In this document: positions 12,334 to 23,534 of the stretch, piece by piece | How the letters are laid out: each line of letters opens with the position of its first letter | Position numbering within the stretch: position 1 is the stretch's first letter | NCBI GenBank assembly: GCA_036346395.1 | Contig: CM070615.1 | Span: forward strand, 8,809,534-8,873,533 | DNA from: Hsuehochloa calcarea | Taxonomy: Eukaryota; Streptophyta; Magnoliopsida; Poales; Poaceae | Direction: 5' to 3' | DNA length: 64,000 bases | Made by a program: the position numbers and the translations under genes | The notes under the pieces: model-generated | What the model was told of the DNA's origin: nothing | What the model saw: the letters and a program-made list of their open reading frames with translations, nothing else | Database searches by the model: none

Positions 12334-12347
12334 TTTAAGGGGGAGGG
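12334..12347 (+). other. Polypurine tract of the outer gypsy element
   Basis: TTTAAGGGGGAGGG lies 25 bp after the last stop of the pol fragment and directly before a TCTAACATCCC LTR start. This is the usual position and composition of a plus-strand priming site. Confidence 0.75.
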
Positions 12348-13058
12348 TTCTAACATCCCAATTTTCTGAGCTTTTAAAAATCTTTTATTAGTTAGTAGTT
12401 GAAAAATTCACCATTTGCATTTATTTGAATTTTAATTAAAGCTTAATATGAACTTTCAATATAAAAACAATTTGATATGATTAATTCCAACATCAACAAT
12501 TGTCAAAACTATTTTATTTGGATTCTATGGGCTTGAATATATTTTCTATATTTTCCTAGAATTTTTTTGAGTTCATTTTCTATTTGTTATTTGCTATTTG
12601 GATTATATGATATTTTCTAAAAAGAAAAACTAAATTAAAATCTCGGAACAGTCTTGGGCCGAATCTCTTCTGGCCCAATTGCCTATTATTGCGCGTGGCC
12701 CGTGAAACGGCCCATTCGCGCGTGTTCGCCAGCCCACATCGCCCGCGTTTGCTCGCGTCCCTCTGCCAGTGGCCCCGCGCCTCAGTTCCGCTGCCAGGTG
12801 GACCCAGGTGCGTCGTCGTCTGTGAGTCGCCTTCATCCTCGCGAGTCCAATGCCGCGTCCTCCATGGCTCTTCTAGAAGCCCCGTCCGGCAAATCAAACT
12901 TTCCAACTAAAACATCCTGGGAAAATCATGCCAAGCTTGATCTCTATCTCTTCTGCATTTGTTCAAAATCATATCCCAATTCCGTTTCTATCTCTAAAAT
13001 CCGCGAAGTCCGAGTTTGTCCCTATGTGGGGATTTCCAAACCTAGCATGCTCGAGCCC

Positions 13059-13066
13059 TATAAAAG
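13059..13066 (+). promoter_or_regulatory. LTR TATA box (TATAAAAG)
   Basis: CCCTATAAAAGGCGCCCC lies ~710 bp into the LTR, followed by GC-rich presumed leader. The match to a plant core promoter TATA element is good; transcription was not tested. Confidence 0.65.
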
Positions 13067-14823
13067 GCGCCCCATGTTCGCACTGCTTCCCGCACCACGA
13101 ACTCTAGATCAATTGCACCCCAATCAGCCTAGCGCCATCGCGATTTGAGTTTTAGAGTTCAGTCACCGAAACCCTAAAAACTTCAATCCTCCACCACCAG
13201 CGACGCTCCGCCTCCATGGACCGCACCACCGACTTCCTCATCGCATGAGCATCCTTGCGCACCTCTCTGTGACCTCGGAGCGTCTTTGGTGTTCAACCCT
13301 GACAATGCCCGACCTTCGTTCTCCACTCTGGCTGCAATTTTGGCCGATTCCGTCACTCTTCGGTGCCAACTCGAGCATCTCCAGGTGCACAAATTGCGAG
13401 TGCTACCCAATGTGATCACTCACTCTCGTTGAGCCACCGCCGTTCGCTGTTGTCGTGCACACCTGAGCCTCGCCGCCATTCATCTGACACGTCACGCCAA
13501 GTGCGCAGGCAACTCAGCCTTGTTGCCTGCGTTCGCCATCGTGGCGTCCACGCTAGTGCCGCGTGTAAATTCGCGTGGCAGTCTAACCCATCTCAGATCC
13601 GATCGGTTCGCTAGATTCAGTCCACCGTGAGCCGAGTCACTGACATGTGGGGTCCCACATGTCAGATTTTCTTTTATTTCTTTTAATTCCGAATTCTAGT
13701 GATGACATCATGCCGATATCATTATTCGATTTCCCAGGAGGAAAATAAATCCCAAATTCCCAATAATTCCAATTTAGGGTTTTTTCTTTAGATTCAAACT
13801 TCCAAAGCTCATATCTTCTTCATCCGAACTCCGATTGAGCCCATTCAAATTCCTCAATTCATCTAAATTCGAGCCCTATTTATCTCATATTTTTATTTAA
13901 TTTTTTGAGTTTATTTTATCTCTATTATTTATTTATTTATTTTATTTGCGAGTAGACATTAATTCTTCGGGGACTTTTGAAAAAGAAGGAGTGCACCAAG
14001 ATCAAGACCAATACCTAGACCTATTCTAAGGCAAGTTATACCTTTGATCATATTGTACCTATTTTTTAAAATACTTTGATTTAAATTATTGCATTTTACT
14101 TTAAGTATCTATTTAAATGATTTTCGGTTTAGTTATTAATCCAAATTGTTACATTCACCTTGTCTATTGTTATGTCATGATCTTTTGTCACTCTAGGCTG
14201 GTTCATTACTAGTTGGTATTATCATAGCATCAACGTGGGTTGGTTAGATATGAGTAGATTGCTTAACCATGCTATGAGTCATCATTTCATGTAAGTTACA
14301 AATATAAACTTGACTAAGTGATTATAGAATTGTATGCACTATGTGCTATTACTCATTGAGAGCATGTGTTATACTTAACCAACAGGGTGGGAAAAGATCT
14401 AAACTGAGGCAAGTGTGAATACTGTGTGATATGGTGGAATCTATGTGCATGGAAATATTGGTATGTGTGACATTAGTTAGAAATTGAAAGTCTTGCCTTG
14501 GTCAATTAAGGATTTAACTTTGCACACCATTGAACTGGGCCTTCCGTATAACCACATGCCTAATGGGATAGGCCTAACTTAGTAGGTTATGGAGTCTTGA
14601 CATTGACAACTCAGGTTGTAAATTAGGCTATGTGCTAGGGTGGAGGTGTGATTCTTACATCGTGGGACGGTTTGCCGCTTCCCTATCCAACGGTGTGTGT
14701 CCTACCAAGAACCGTGTGCATAAATTGGATGGCGGTAAAGCACATCGGGAGTGTCAATGCTTGAGGTAAAGTTTCTGAAAGGTTTTGTTATGATTAGTGC
14801 TAGCTACACTGATTATATCGTAT

Positions 14824-14892
14824 GGGTAAAGTGTACAACCTCTGCAGAGTGTTAATCAATCTATTCGAATAGTCACGTCCACGGTCATGGAC
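14824..14892 (+). promoter_or_regulatory. Conserved LTR block (copy in 12349-15549 LTR)
   Basis: GGGTAAAG, TGTACAACCTCTGCAGAG, CTATTCGAATAG and GTCCACGGTCATGGACA appear in order over 69 bp. It lies ~1.8 kb downstream of the TATA box, so it would be inside the transcribed R/U5 region. The same motif order recurs in three other LTRs of the window. Confidence 0.72.
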
Positions 14893-15549
14893 ATGCTCGG
14901 GGATTTCACACGAGGGGCAGATTTTCATAAAACATTTGGGAAGAGAGCTGTGTGATCTAAGTCATATGGTTGTATGAATAATTTGTTTAGACTGTGTGTC
15001 CTTTGTGAAAATAAATATCAAATTGGTATTATTATTTATTTTAAATATTGTTTTCAATCTATTATTTATATTCGACTACAAATGTTGTATTTCTGCAAAA
15101 GAGGCACAGAAGCCATTCCTTTTGAATAAGCTATCATCCATAAATTGCATTATGTGGTATGACTTGCGAGTACGGTTGTGTACTCATGCTTGCTTCAAAC
15201 ATTCAATAGAAGTGGAGGTGTCTTCGCCTGCATTTGAGGAGGAATTCTACGAAGGTGCTGATCGTTAGGGTCATGATCTCAGTCGGTTGTCTGTGGTGAA
15301 TTGATGGGATTCCGCTGGAGTTTAATTTTGTGCCGCTGCTGCTTTTTTTATTGTCAGCCCTGTGAGGCTTAATAAATGTAAACTCGACCATAAGGTCAAA
15401 ACCATTATGTTATTCAAATTACTCGTTTATGCTATTATTCGTCTTGTGTGGGTTGATATTCATCTATGTTGACACTGTGTGCACTAGTGTGATTCTCGAC
15501 TTATGCATTATACACAGATGGTCCATAATTGCATTTTTGGGTCCTGACA

Positions 15550-15818
15550 ATCTACCCTTAGTCAATGATTTTACTCAAATTATTGAATGCTTTCTGTGTC
15601 TACTTCGTTTGAGCACTTGTGATAGGTTTTGAATGTTCTTTCGAGCACAAAAACTGGTAGCTGTCGGGAAGTAGATACAAAGAAACATGTGGTAATAGTT
15701 CCGTTTTCATTAATGAAAATGTGGCTGACACGGGTTTTGCCCTGTAGTTCTTTCTTTTTTGTTTCAAGAAAGGTATAGCCATGTACGCATCGCATGATGC
15801 CTTTGGGTTTGAAATCTG
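15550..15818. other. Flanking sequence with nothing recognised
   Basis: This sequence lies between the end of the 3.2-kb LTR and the left TAA of the Tourist-like MITE. It continues, once the nested insertions are removed, at 28453. I see no gene or repeat in it; short open frames at 15429-15632 and on the minus strand at 15580-15855 lack domain similarity. Confidence 0.5.
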
Positions 15819-16621
15819 TAAGGCTTTGTTTGAAAAAGACTAAATTCTCAGTCAATCCTCGTGGATGGATCAGAATTTTATTTTAAAATCCTGGTCCATT
15901 GTGGAGACCCATATTTCTCTCTGTGTATGCCTGCACTAGTCTCTAAATCATTAGTTAGTACACACAGTTACATTGTTGAATATGAACACATATCTTGCCA
16001 ATGTCAAACTATTGAATAATATTGAACAAAGAATAATGACCTTATGGTCGAACCTTACAATTACCGCCCTTTCAGGACCAACAATACAGATAAACTGCAG
16101 CGGAAGAAGAAAACTCCAAGTGATGGCCCATGCATTTGCTCATAGGCAATCGATGGGGGGCTCGCGACCTAGTACCTGGTGTCATTTGTTGTACCCACAT
16201 GTGTAGAAGTTGTAATCCTCCTCGGCAACTTTAAAAGCTTCTGAGATTGATTTTGAGTGTAGCATGTGAGTACATAAAGTACTCGGTAAGTCTCAGAAAA
16301 AATACATATGCATAGCTTTAACAAGTGAGGTTTGTATGGTTCTTTTGCACAAGCAATATTTTAAATTTCCAACATTTTACAAAAAGTGCATTTGACAAAA
16401 TGTAGTTTCAATAAATAAATTAACTATATCACTAGTGGAGATTCTATCTACCAACCACCAGTATAGAGGCTCTAACCGCCAAGGTTCACAGAATATGGCT
16501 CTAGCTGCCCAACTAGCTCTAGCTGCCAATGAACTACCTGAGAGTCCTAACTGCTCCCGATTCCCAAATTTTCTCTTTTGATATTAAAACCAAAATCTAC
16601 CATGTGAAAACGCATATTGCC

Positions 16622-16689
16622 TGCCCTTGACCGTGAGCACTGCTATTCGAATAGTTTTTACACTCCGCAGAGGTTGTACAACTTTACCC
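16622..16689 (-). promoter_or_regulatory. Conserved LTR block (copy in the solo LTR)
   Basis: On the minus strand: GGGTAAAGTTGTACAACC, TCTGCGGAGTG, AAAACTATTCGAATAGC, then GTGCTCACGGTCAAGG. It has the same motif order and spacing as the other three copies. Confidence 0.72.
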
Positions 16690-16886
16690 GCATGAGATAA
16701 TCAACTTATAATGTCATTCATGACACGCTTTCTTGGGAGTGTGACTAAGCGATTATCACAAGGTCTTTACAAATACCACGCTCTAACATCAAACCGCCTG
16801 ATGAACGTCTTTTACCTGCCCGGACATGGATGTCTATTACCATTGCCCGGAGCAAGCCCCGATAGACATGGACGTCTTTTACCATC

Positions 16887-19042
16887 TGTAATACCCCGAA
16901 GGTGATTCGGCTTATTAGAAGAAGTTTCGGAAGAGGGAGCTAATCGAAAAACCAGAATCATCTTTTCACCGGGGGGTTTTCTGTGATTTCACGGCAACTG
17001 GGCTGGGCCACGGCCCAGAGGGGCCCATGTGGTGGCTGGCCATAAGGGGGGGTTCCCACCCCCAAACCCTAAACTCCACATTTCTCTCCCCCTCCCCCCT
17101 TTGGAGCCGCCGCCACCCTTCCCCATTGCTGTGCGCCGCCTTGTACGTCGATTTTGGGTAAGATGCGTTCATTTTCTGTCCTGTCCATCTCTTAGAGAGT
17201 TGCAGGTATTGTTCTTAGCTTTCCATATCCACCGAGATCACGTGATTCCGCCTTACGGTTTAGGAGATATGATTTTTTAGTGCGCTGTTCTGTCTGTTCG
17301 ACGAGAAGGATCTGCGGCTTGATCCTAGGTTTTGATTTAGTTAGAGGCATTTCCAGAACCTCCACCCCAATAAGTTATTGTATCCCTTTAAATTATATTT
17401 CAAAGCTGATAAAGATCATCTCCATTGGATCTGTATAATGAAAGTTATGATATTTTCTTTACCACTGCTCAATTCGCAGATAAATGTTAGCGTTTTCATC
17501 TATTGTTTAGACTACTGTAGAGGCCGAATCTGGGGTTTTTCCTTCTAGATATTTATTCCTGGGAACGTTAGCTTTCTTTTGCCACCAAGATCAGGAAAAT
17601 CCGATCTGTAGTTTGGGAGATATGAATTTTTATTGCGATCTGCTCAGTCTGCTCAAAACCGGGTCGAGGGTTTGTCCTCGGTTTTGTTCACATTAGGGGC
17701 CGAATTAGAACCTTCACCCAACTAAGTTATTGTAGTTCTCGAATTTATATTTCCAAGTTGATAAGGATCATTCTCATTGGATCCGTAGGCTAAAAGTTAC
17801 GCCGTTTTCTTTATTAATGATCCGTATTCGGACGACGTAGATGGGTTGTGTTTAATCGATAATTAGCCCTCTGTTTTGGCCGAATCAGGGATTCCGTCAA
17901 CTAATGTTTTGTAGTCTGATCAGTTAAGAATCAGTGAGCACTAGTTTCATGTCTTTTAGACTTACGACAATTAATGGTGAATTTTCTCGCACGACGCCGT
18001 AAGATAGGTAATCTGGACTTTTGTGTAGAGGATCAAATTGAACCTTTTGTTTGGTTGGTTTGGTTAGAGATTGTGGGAGGCACGTGTAGCATCAGTATTA
18101 CTCGGTTGTCCTCATATCGATCATTTTATATTGTAGGCGGTGAAGCGGTGAGTGGAGGGTACCTCGCCACCTCCCAAACCGTCGCAGTGCAAGCAGCAAG
18201 TAACTTGTATACTATGATTGATGCATTATGTGATGTGTGAATGAGTGATTATATTTGTTCGTATTTGTAGATGAATGTCATGTGTATCTTTTCATTTGTG
18301 AGTACTATTCAATCTTGCCATGGGATCACATCATGACATGCATAAATTATCTTTGTAAGACCCATCAATTCCAGTATGGGCACTTGAAAATCCCATCAAT
18401 TCCAGAATGGATACGTGAGTCCACCATTCCAATGTGGGCCACGTTACGTGAGTCCACCATTCCAATGTGGGCCACGTTGGATGGCCGTATGAAACGTTCT
18501 TCATACGGTTACTTTAAGTGAACACCGACGGGTGTTTCACTCGCTATACCGGTATATGTTGCGATATGTCCAATTCCTTCAATGCATCATTTCACTTCAT
18601 CCATTCATAAAGTTGTTTTCAATCAATGTTCAAGTTATGATTGTGATAAATTGTTCATGGTATGTTTGATTGTTACATACAAGTACTTGCTGAGTCTTTG
18701 GCTCATTCTTGCTTTGTTGTTTTATTTAGGTAAATGACAAGGAAGAATGATCTCGTGGAGGGTAGTTCAACACGATGCACTCACTACCATAATCCAAATA
18801 TTTTGAGAACTTTTATTGTCGTTATTTATGTCTTGTGTTGAATTGTAATAAACCATTTTGGTCATAACTACCGTATCCCTCTGAATTGTTTATTTCCATT
18901 CCGTTGATTAAACTTGATGATGAATTCTTGTTTCCGTATATCCTTATTAATTCCTTCACCTTGTCATGCGTTTTGATGTTATTATACTAAAGAGTAGTGA
19001 TTGTAGGTGACATCTTGACTTCCTTATAGTCAGGGTGTTACA
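16887..19042 (+). repeat. 5' LTR of element B
   Basis: It has TG..CA ends with a short inverted repeat (TGTAATACCCC / GGGTGTTACA). It contains a 33-bp tandem duplication at about 18413-18478 (ACGTGAGTCCACCATTCCAA twice), shared with the 3' LTR (where one copy reads GTAAG), so it predates this insertion. An 88-codon open frame at 18255-18521 is also found in the 3' LTR at 24918-25184. Because LTRs are copies of one another, that is no evidence for a gene. Confidence 0.92.
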
Positions 19043-19044
19043 GT

Positions 19045-19056
19045 TGGTATCAGAGC
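19045..19056 (+). other. Primer-binding site (tRNA-iMet type) of element B
   Basis: TGGTATCAGAGC starts two bases after the 5' LTR. It matches the 3' end of initiator methionine tRNA, the usual primer of plant gypsy elements, and supports plus orientation. Confidence 0.9.
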
Positions 19057-22000
19057 GGGCTTTAGGTCCGTGGTTCATTCAAACATATTAAATTGACACA
19101 CTGTGCACATTAGGAGGGGTTGGGTAAACTGTTGCTTCCGCATTTCAATTGTGGTGACTCGAGTATTGAGTCGTTGTTAAATTGTGTTGTGCTATGATGT
19201 GTTAATCCATGATATGATGTGATAACCTCTATCTATTAAATTATTCTATGATCGTCATGAGATGATCCGATATAAATATATATATTCATAATTGATTGCA
19301 TTAGTTATGCGTTTCGCTAGCGGTCGTTGATCAGTTGAGTTCGTGGTTGATGTCCTGAGTTTTGCCAGGCTACACCACTGTTTGTAGTATGATATTAGAG
19401 AACTTCTTACCTCTGTTCCATAAGCTCTGTATTGAGCATGAGCTCATTGATGAACTTGTTGCCTTTCGAACCGATATCCGGTTTCTGGTTGTGGTTCTGG
19501 CGATTCGTGAATTCTTTTGAAATTGGGGTTTTAATGAAGAAGGCAAGCTCCAAAGTTCTCTTCGATTCGTTCTTTGAAACAAATATTGCCCTTTCGACTA
19601 TTGTGATATTTCGCTCCACGTGAGCATAGTTCAAATGCAAGATTCCTCTTTTCACAAAAGACTTGTTTTACCTGTTGGGAAATTTAACTCATTCATTCGC
19701 TTGGAATCTCGGTATTGGAAGACTTCTTTTGCAAGTTCTTTATCAAGTGTGTATTGATCTTGCATATTTCTCTTGAAATTTGCTTTAGTACGTCGTTCTC
19801 TTCCTTTATTTTCGAATTTGACAAATTCTTGTCCGGTGGCGATTGATGAATTTCTCTTGGGTTCATGATGTTGGTAGACGAGTTTAAATAGGCCTTTAAT
19901 GGTACTCCGAAAACATTATTGTTTTTCGATTGTCGAATTGTTTTTACTACGAATGATCTTTGTAAATTGGCAACATTGATATTTTCATAGTTGTTCTTTC
20001 TTTCTCATTGGAAAAGAGCGACTCATTTACTCGCTTTGATGGTTTGCCTAATGAGAATTCTTGTTGCAAGATCGTTAACACGAAAGCTTTGGCTCAATGT
20101 ATTCCTTTTGGAACCCTCTGGCTTGTTGAAATTTGATGCATCTCTTTTCTGAAGAAAAGCGTAAAAACCCTTTTGGAGTGCTTGGTTATGCTTAAGTCGG
20201 GGATTGTACCCAAACAAAGATTGTGGGCTACGGGTTTCTATTAGACCCTATTTGTTTTTCCAGATAGTTTCTTGCCTTTCTGGCTACTGAGCTCTCATTG
20301 CTGTTTGTGAACGTTATTTTTGACAAGATCGATCTCCTTATGTTAGCCCTATCTCTTGTTGATAAGGGCAGCTCGGTTATCCGCTTGATATTCGAGAATG
20401 AAAATTTCCTTTCACAAAGTTCATTGAAGAAATTTCGACTATGTTCATTTCTTTGGAATATTTGGAGTATTGGAGTTTAGAACCTCCCATTGAAAAAGAA
20501 AAGTGTCGAAACCCCCTTTCTCTAGAGTTTTGTAGTGCTGGGTGTGACGTTTGTTCAACTTTGTGGTTTTCGTGCTGCAATTCTTTTCTAGAACAAGTTG
20601 TTATTACAATTCCATGTGATGCTGAAAATTTTTATGACCCGATTTGTCATGTTTCCTTTAGAAGGTTTATTGACACGATCAGTAATGTGAGAGTAAGGTT
20701 GATTCTTTTATAGAGAAAGAAGTTTGACCACCTTTCTTGATGTTTCCAAAATGATTCAATTTCGAGTTTTGTGTTCATGACCTATTGGAGATCCCAGTTT
20801 ATTATGATAAACGAAGTTTGCCACATAAAACGATTTGTTGCAGAGTTATAATGGTTTTTCAGTGATGCGAGCGTTTTGATCTTGAATGCTCGTTGTTCTT
20901 ATCTGTAAAGATCCGTCATTCTCTTCTTTTGAGGCTCATGTTTTCAATTGTGGACTCCACCTATGTTCAATGAGTTCATTGCGTAATTGGTTTTTCCCTT
21001 GGTTCTGTGTTCACTGCGAGTGGTAAGCAATTCTCTAGTTGGTGAAGATCATTTCTATTTGCCTCTTCTTTTGAGAAAGAATCAACCCATTCTTTCCACG
21101 TGGGTGTTTCGAAATACTTTCTAAATGTTGTAGTGAGTTTGATGTTGATACATGTGGAAATTTGATCGCCCTTGGTGATATCGCTTAACATGAGAATACT
21201 TCGAGTTTAGTTTTCGTGACCTTTTGGGAGTTCATGAATCATCTGGAAACTGAAAATATTTTGGGTAACTTGAGGTATAGGATTATCCTATTGGTTCTTA
21301 AGAGTTTCGTGTGATTTAGCCCTAAAGGCTCCTTGGTTTGGGTTCGCTAAGAGAGGTTGCGATCAAAGTAAATTATCGTCGATTCGTTGAGAATCCGCTT
21401 GTTTTCCCTGAAGTCTTGTAAAGGGAAATGCTTCGAGTTTTGTGGCTGGAGGCATTTGGATCTCATGTTTCATGAGTAGATGAACTGTTCCGAACAAATT
21501 TGGCGTGTTGAAAAATGTTATTGGTTCTTAAGTAGTTCCGTGGATTGGACTAAAGAACTTACCTTGTTCATGTGGCAAGGTGTTATTCGTTCAAGGACTA
21601 ATTTTTGTGTTAAAGGAAAGGGTACAGTAGAAGTAGCTGTTAGTCCGAGTCAAGTTTTGTAACTTGGGGTTTTTAAAATATGCCTAAATTTTCTGCCCTT
21701 TTCACTCCAAAGATTTCGAGTTTCAATCGTAATGCTGTTTTCTTATCGGTTGTTATTTGCTAGTATCTTCTGAGGAATGTGTTCCCTCAACTACGAACTT
21801 AGTTTTCGTTTTCTAAGATCACCTTTAGCAGAATATTTCTTTTGGTTTCTTGGCCGCCGTGGTGAGCAACGCTTCCCTATATGAATGAACTTGTTTTTGT
21901 TCGCCTCTTCCTTTTGAGAAAGGATCACAGTTTCGTGTTGCGAAGTGTTTGCAAGGTGAAAGTTTGGCAACTGTTTGGTGGTGGATGAGTAATCGTAGCG

Positions 22001-23534
22001 ATGATATTTTGCTACCAAGTTATCGGAGGAGTAGTAGAATGTGAAATAGTTTTGATCTGTATCCTTGGAGGAAATTGATTCACCGAGATGTTTGACTTCG
22101 AAGTAAGTCTGAAAAGTGTTACGGATGATTAACACCTGGTATAGTAAAATTCTAGAACTTCAATTCAGGATTGAAAGGTTGGTGATTATCGGAGGTATGG
22201 AAACCTTCATTGAATTTTTAGAGTAACGAATTGGATAGCATTGCGAGATGGTGTGGGTGATTTCGATGATGTCAATGAGTGAGTATGTTAGTATGGTGGT
22301 AATGTTGGAGATTTAATTCGATGATTTCACAATCGGTTATAAGAGCAATCTGTTGTAGAGGTTTTGGAAGTTGGATCTGGGCTGTGCATTTTATGCTAGA
22401 CCATTGGTCACATGATGATTGTGCGTAGAGGAAGTGGGATAATAGAGTTTCCTAAGCAATGAATGGTCATTGATAGAACTCTTCTGATGTAATACATGTC
22501 CGTGCGTGCTAAGGATCTTGAATTGTTGTTATTGGAAATTGAAGGTAATGTGATTGCGTGGTGCCTACTATTGTGGTGTTATGGATGCCTTTAATCAAAT
22601 CGATTTTGTATTACCTAGAGTATCCGGTAGATTTCATGGAGTCTCTCCACCATGGTGTGGATGATGTATTTCGGTTTGAGCATAATTTGATAATGTTCAA
22701 TTAAGAGGTTTAATCTCTTGAGGTATGCGATGAATTCGAATTCCAATATTGGAGAGAAGTTTTACTCCTCGAAGAGAGAAGCGGAAGAAAGGATGTTTCC
22801 TCGGAAAATGATGCGTTTCTTGCTTCTCGGTTGGGTTTTGTGGTGTTTGATAAGTGTTTTCTGCACTTTGAGTTGGGGCCGTGTTAGCATGACCGAATCT
22901 TTCCATTCGATCGAGTAAAAGAAATATTTGATTTGAGTATTCAAGCAAATTTCTCTTTTGGTTTCCGTGGTGTTCTTTCGCAAATTGATTCATTGGAAGT
23001 GGAATTGCTTTACAGATGAATAGTCACATTTGGGATTTAACCTTTTTGGTGAAGAGTTAACATTGCATGGTTGCGATGAGAACTCTCTATTTTTCAGTTG
23101 GATTCTCTTCATTTCCGGCAGTAGAAGAAATTAGGAAGCTGGCTTATCGCTTTGACCGTCACGGGTACATACGCGAGTACGCAACGTAAGGTGCGTGCTG
23201 GTGCTGAGAGAGCAGCAGGACCATTCAAAGTTTGAGATTAAGTTAAACACGTTGACCATCGAGTAAGGTCTTACCTTCGATCCTCTTCTGATGAGTGTAC
23301 CTAGAAAGTTCAAGTTGATTGTCAGGTCAGACGTTGCTTCACATCTTTGCTTTGTGGTTTCTCTATTCCGAGAGAGAGACCACTTGGGAGATAGAGTCTC
23401 GCATGCGCGAGCAGTATCTAGACCCGTTTGTTTCTGGTACAGGTTAAATCCGTTGATTTCAACTCCTTGGAAATTCGTTCTGGTATTAGTTGCCGGTTAG
23501 AATTCGAGGTCGAATTCCGTTAAGGGGGGTAGAA
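19057..23534 (+). other. Internal region of element B without coding domains
   Basis: Roughly 4.5 kb of T-rich sequence. Scattered stretches repeat a theme of TTTTGAGAAAGA / CTTTCGA with short AT-rich links, but I find no gag or pol motif. Open frames are short (at most ~114 codons, on either strand) and not domain-like. The last ~60 bp (GAATTCGAGGTCGAATTCCG, then TTAAGGGGGG at about 23520-23529) look like the polypurine-tract end of a gypsy element. This suggests that the element kept only cis-acting ends. Confidence 0.75.

Larger units (their letters stand above)
500..12348 (+). mobile_element. Internal region of decayed chromovirus-type gypsy element
   Basis: The domains run in the order gag, zinc knuckle, protease, reverse transcriptase, RNase H, integrase, chromodomain-like tail, polypurine tract, as in Ty3/gypsy. 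The coding sequence has many stops and frame changes. It is interrupted by a hAT MITE (3297-4172) and by a composite of LTR elements (4905-11320) that replaced roughly 50 codons between the integrase zinc-binding motif and the catalytic core. The leader at 500-1067 shows no gene of its own. It holds a degraded gag start near 910-1067, where short gag-like stretches are broken by stops. Confidence 0.85.
12349..15549 (+). mobile_element. 3' LTR of the outer gypsy element, 3.2 kb
   Basis: It starts TCTAACATCCCAATTTTC (first G of a TGTAAC start mutated) right after the polypurine tract and ends TTTGGGTCCTGACA. It contains a TATA box at 13059, a GC-rich leader at 12650-13620 and the conserved block at 14824-14892. 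Its end does not resemble the LTR end at 1-499, so the two LTRs around this gag-pol are not a homologous pair. Open frames inside (12654-13148, 13183-13419, 14996-15268) carry no recognisable domain. Confidence 0.72.

Noticed and set aside
18255..18521. 88-codon frame present in both LTRs of element B (also 24918-25184)
   Set aside because: LTRs are copies of one another, so presence in both is expected. There is no domain and the frame includes a 33-bp duplication.
19045..19056. tRNA-like match (TGGTATCAGAGC)
   Set aside because: Only the primer-binding stretch is present; no tRNA cloverleaf follows, so it is not a tRNA gene.
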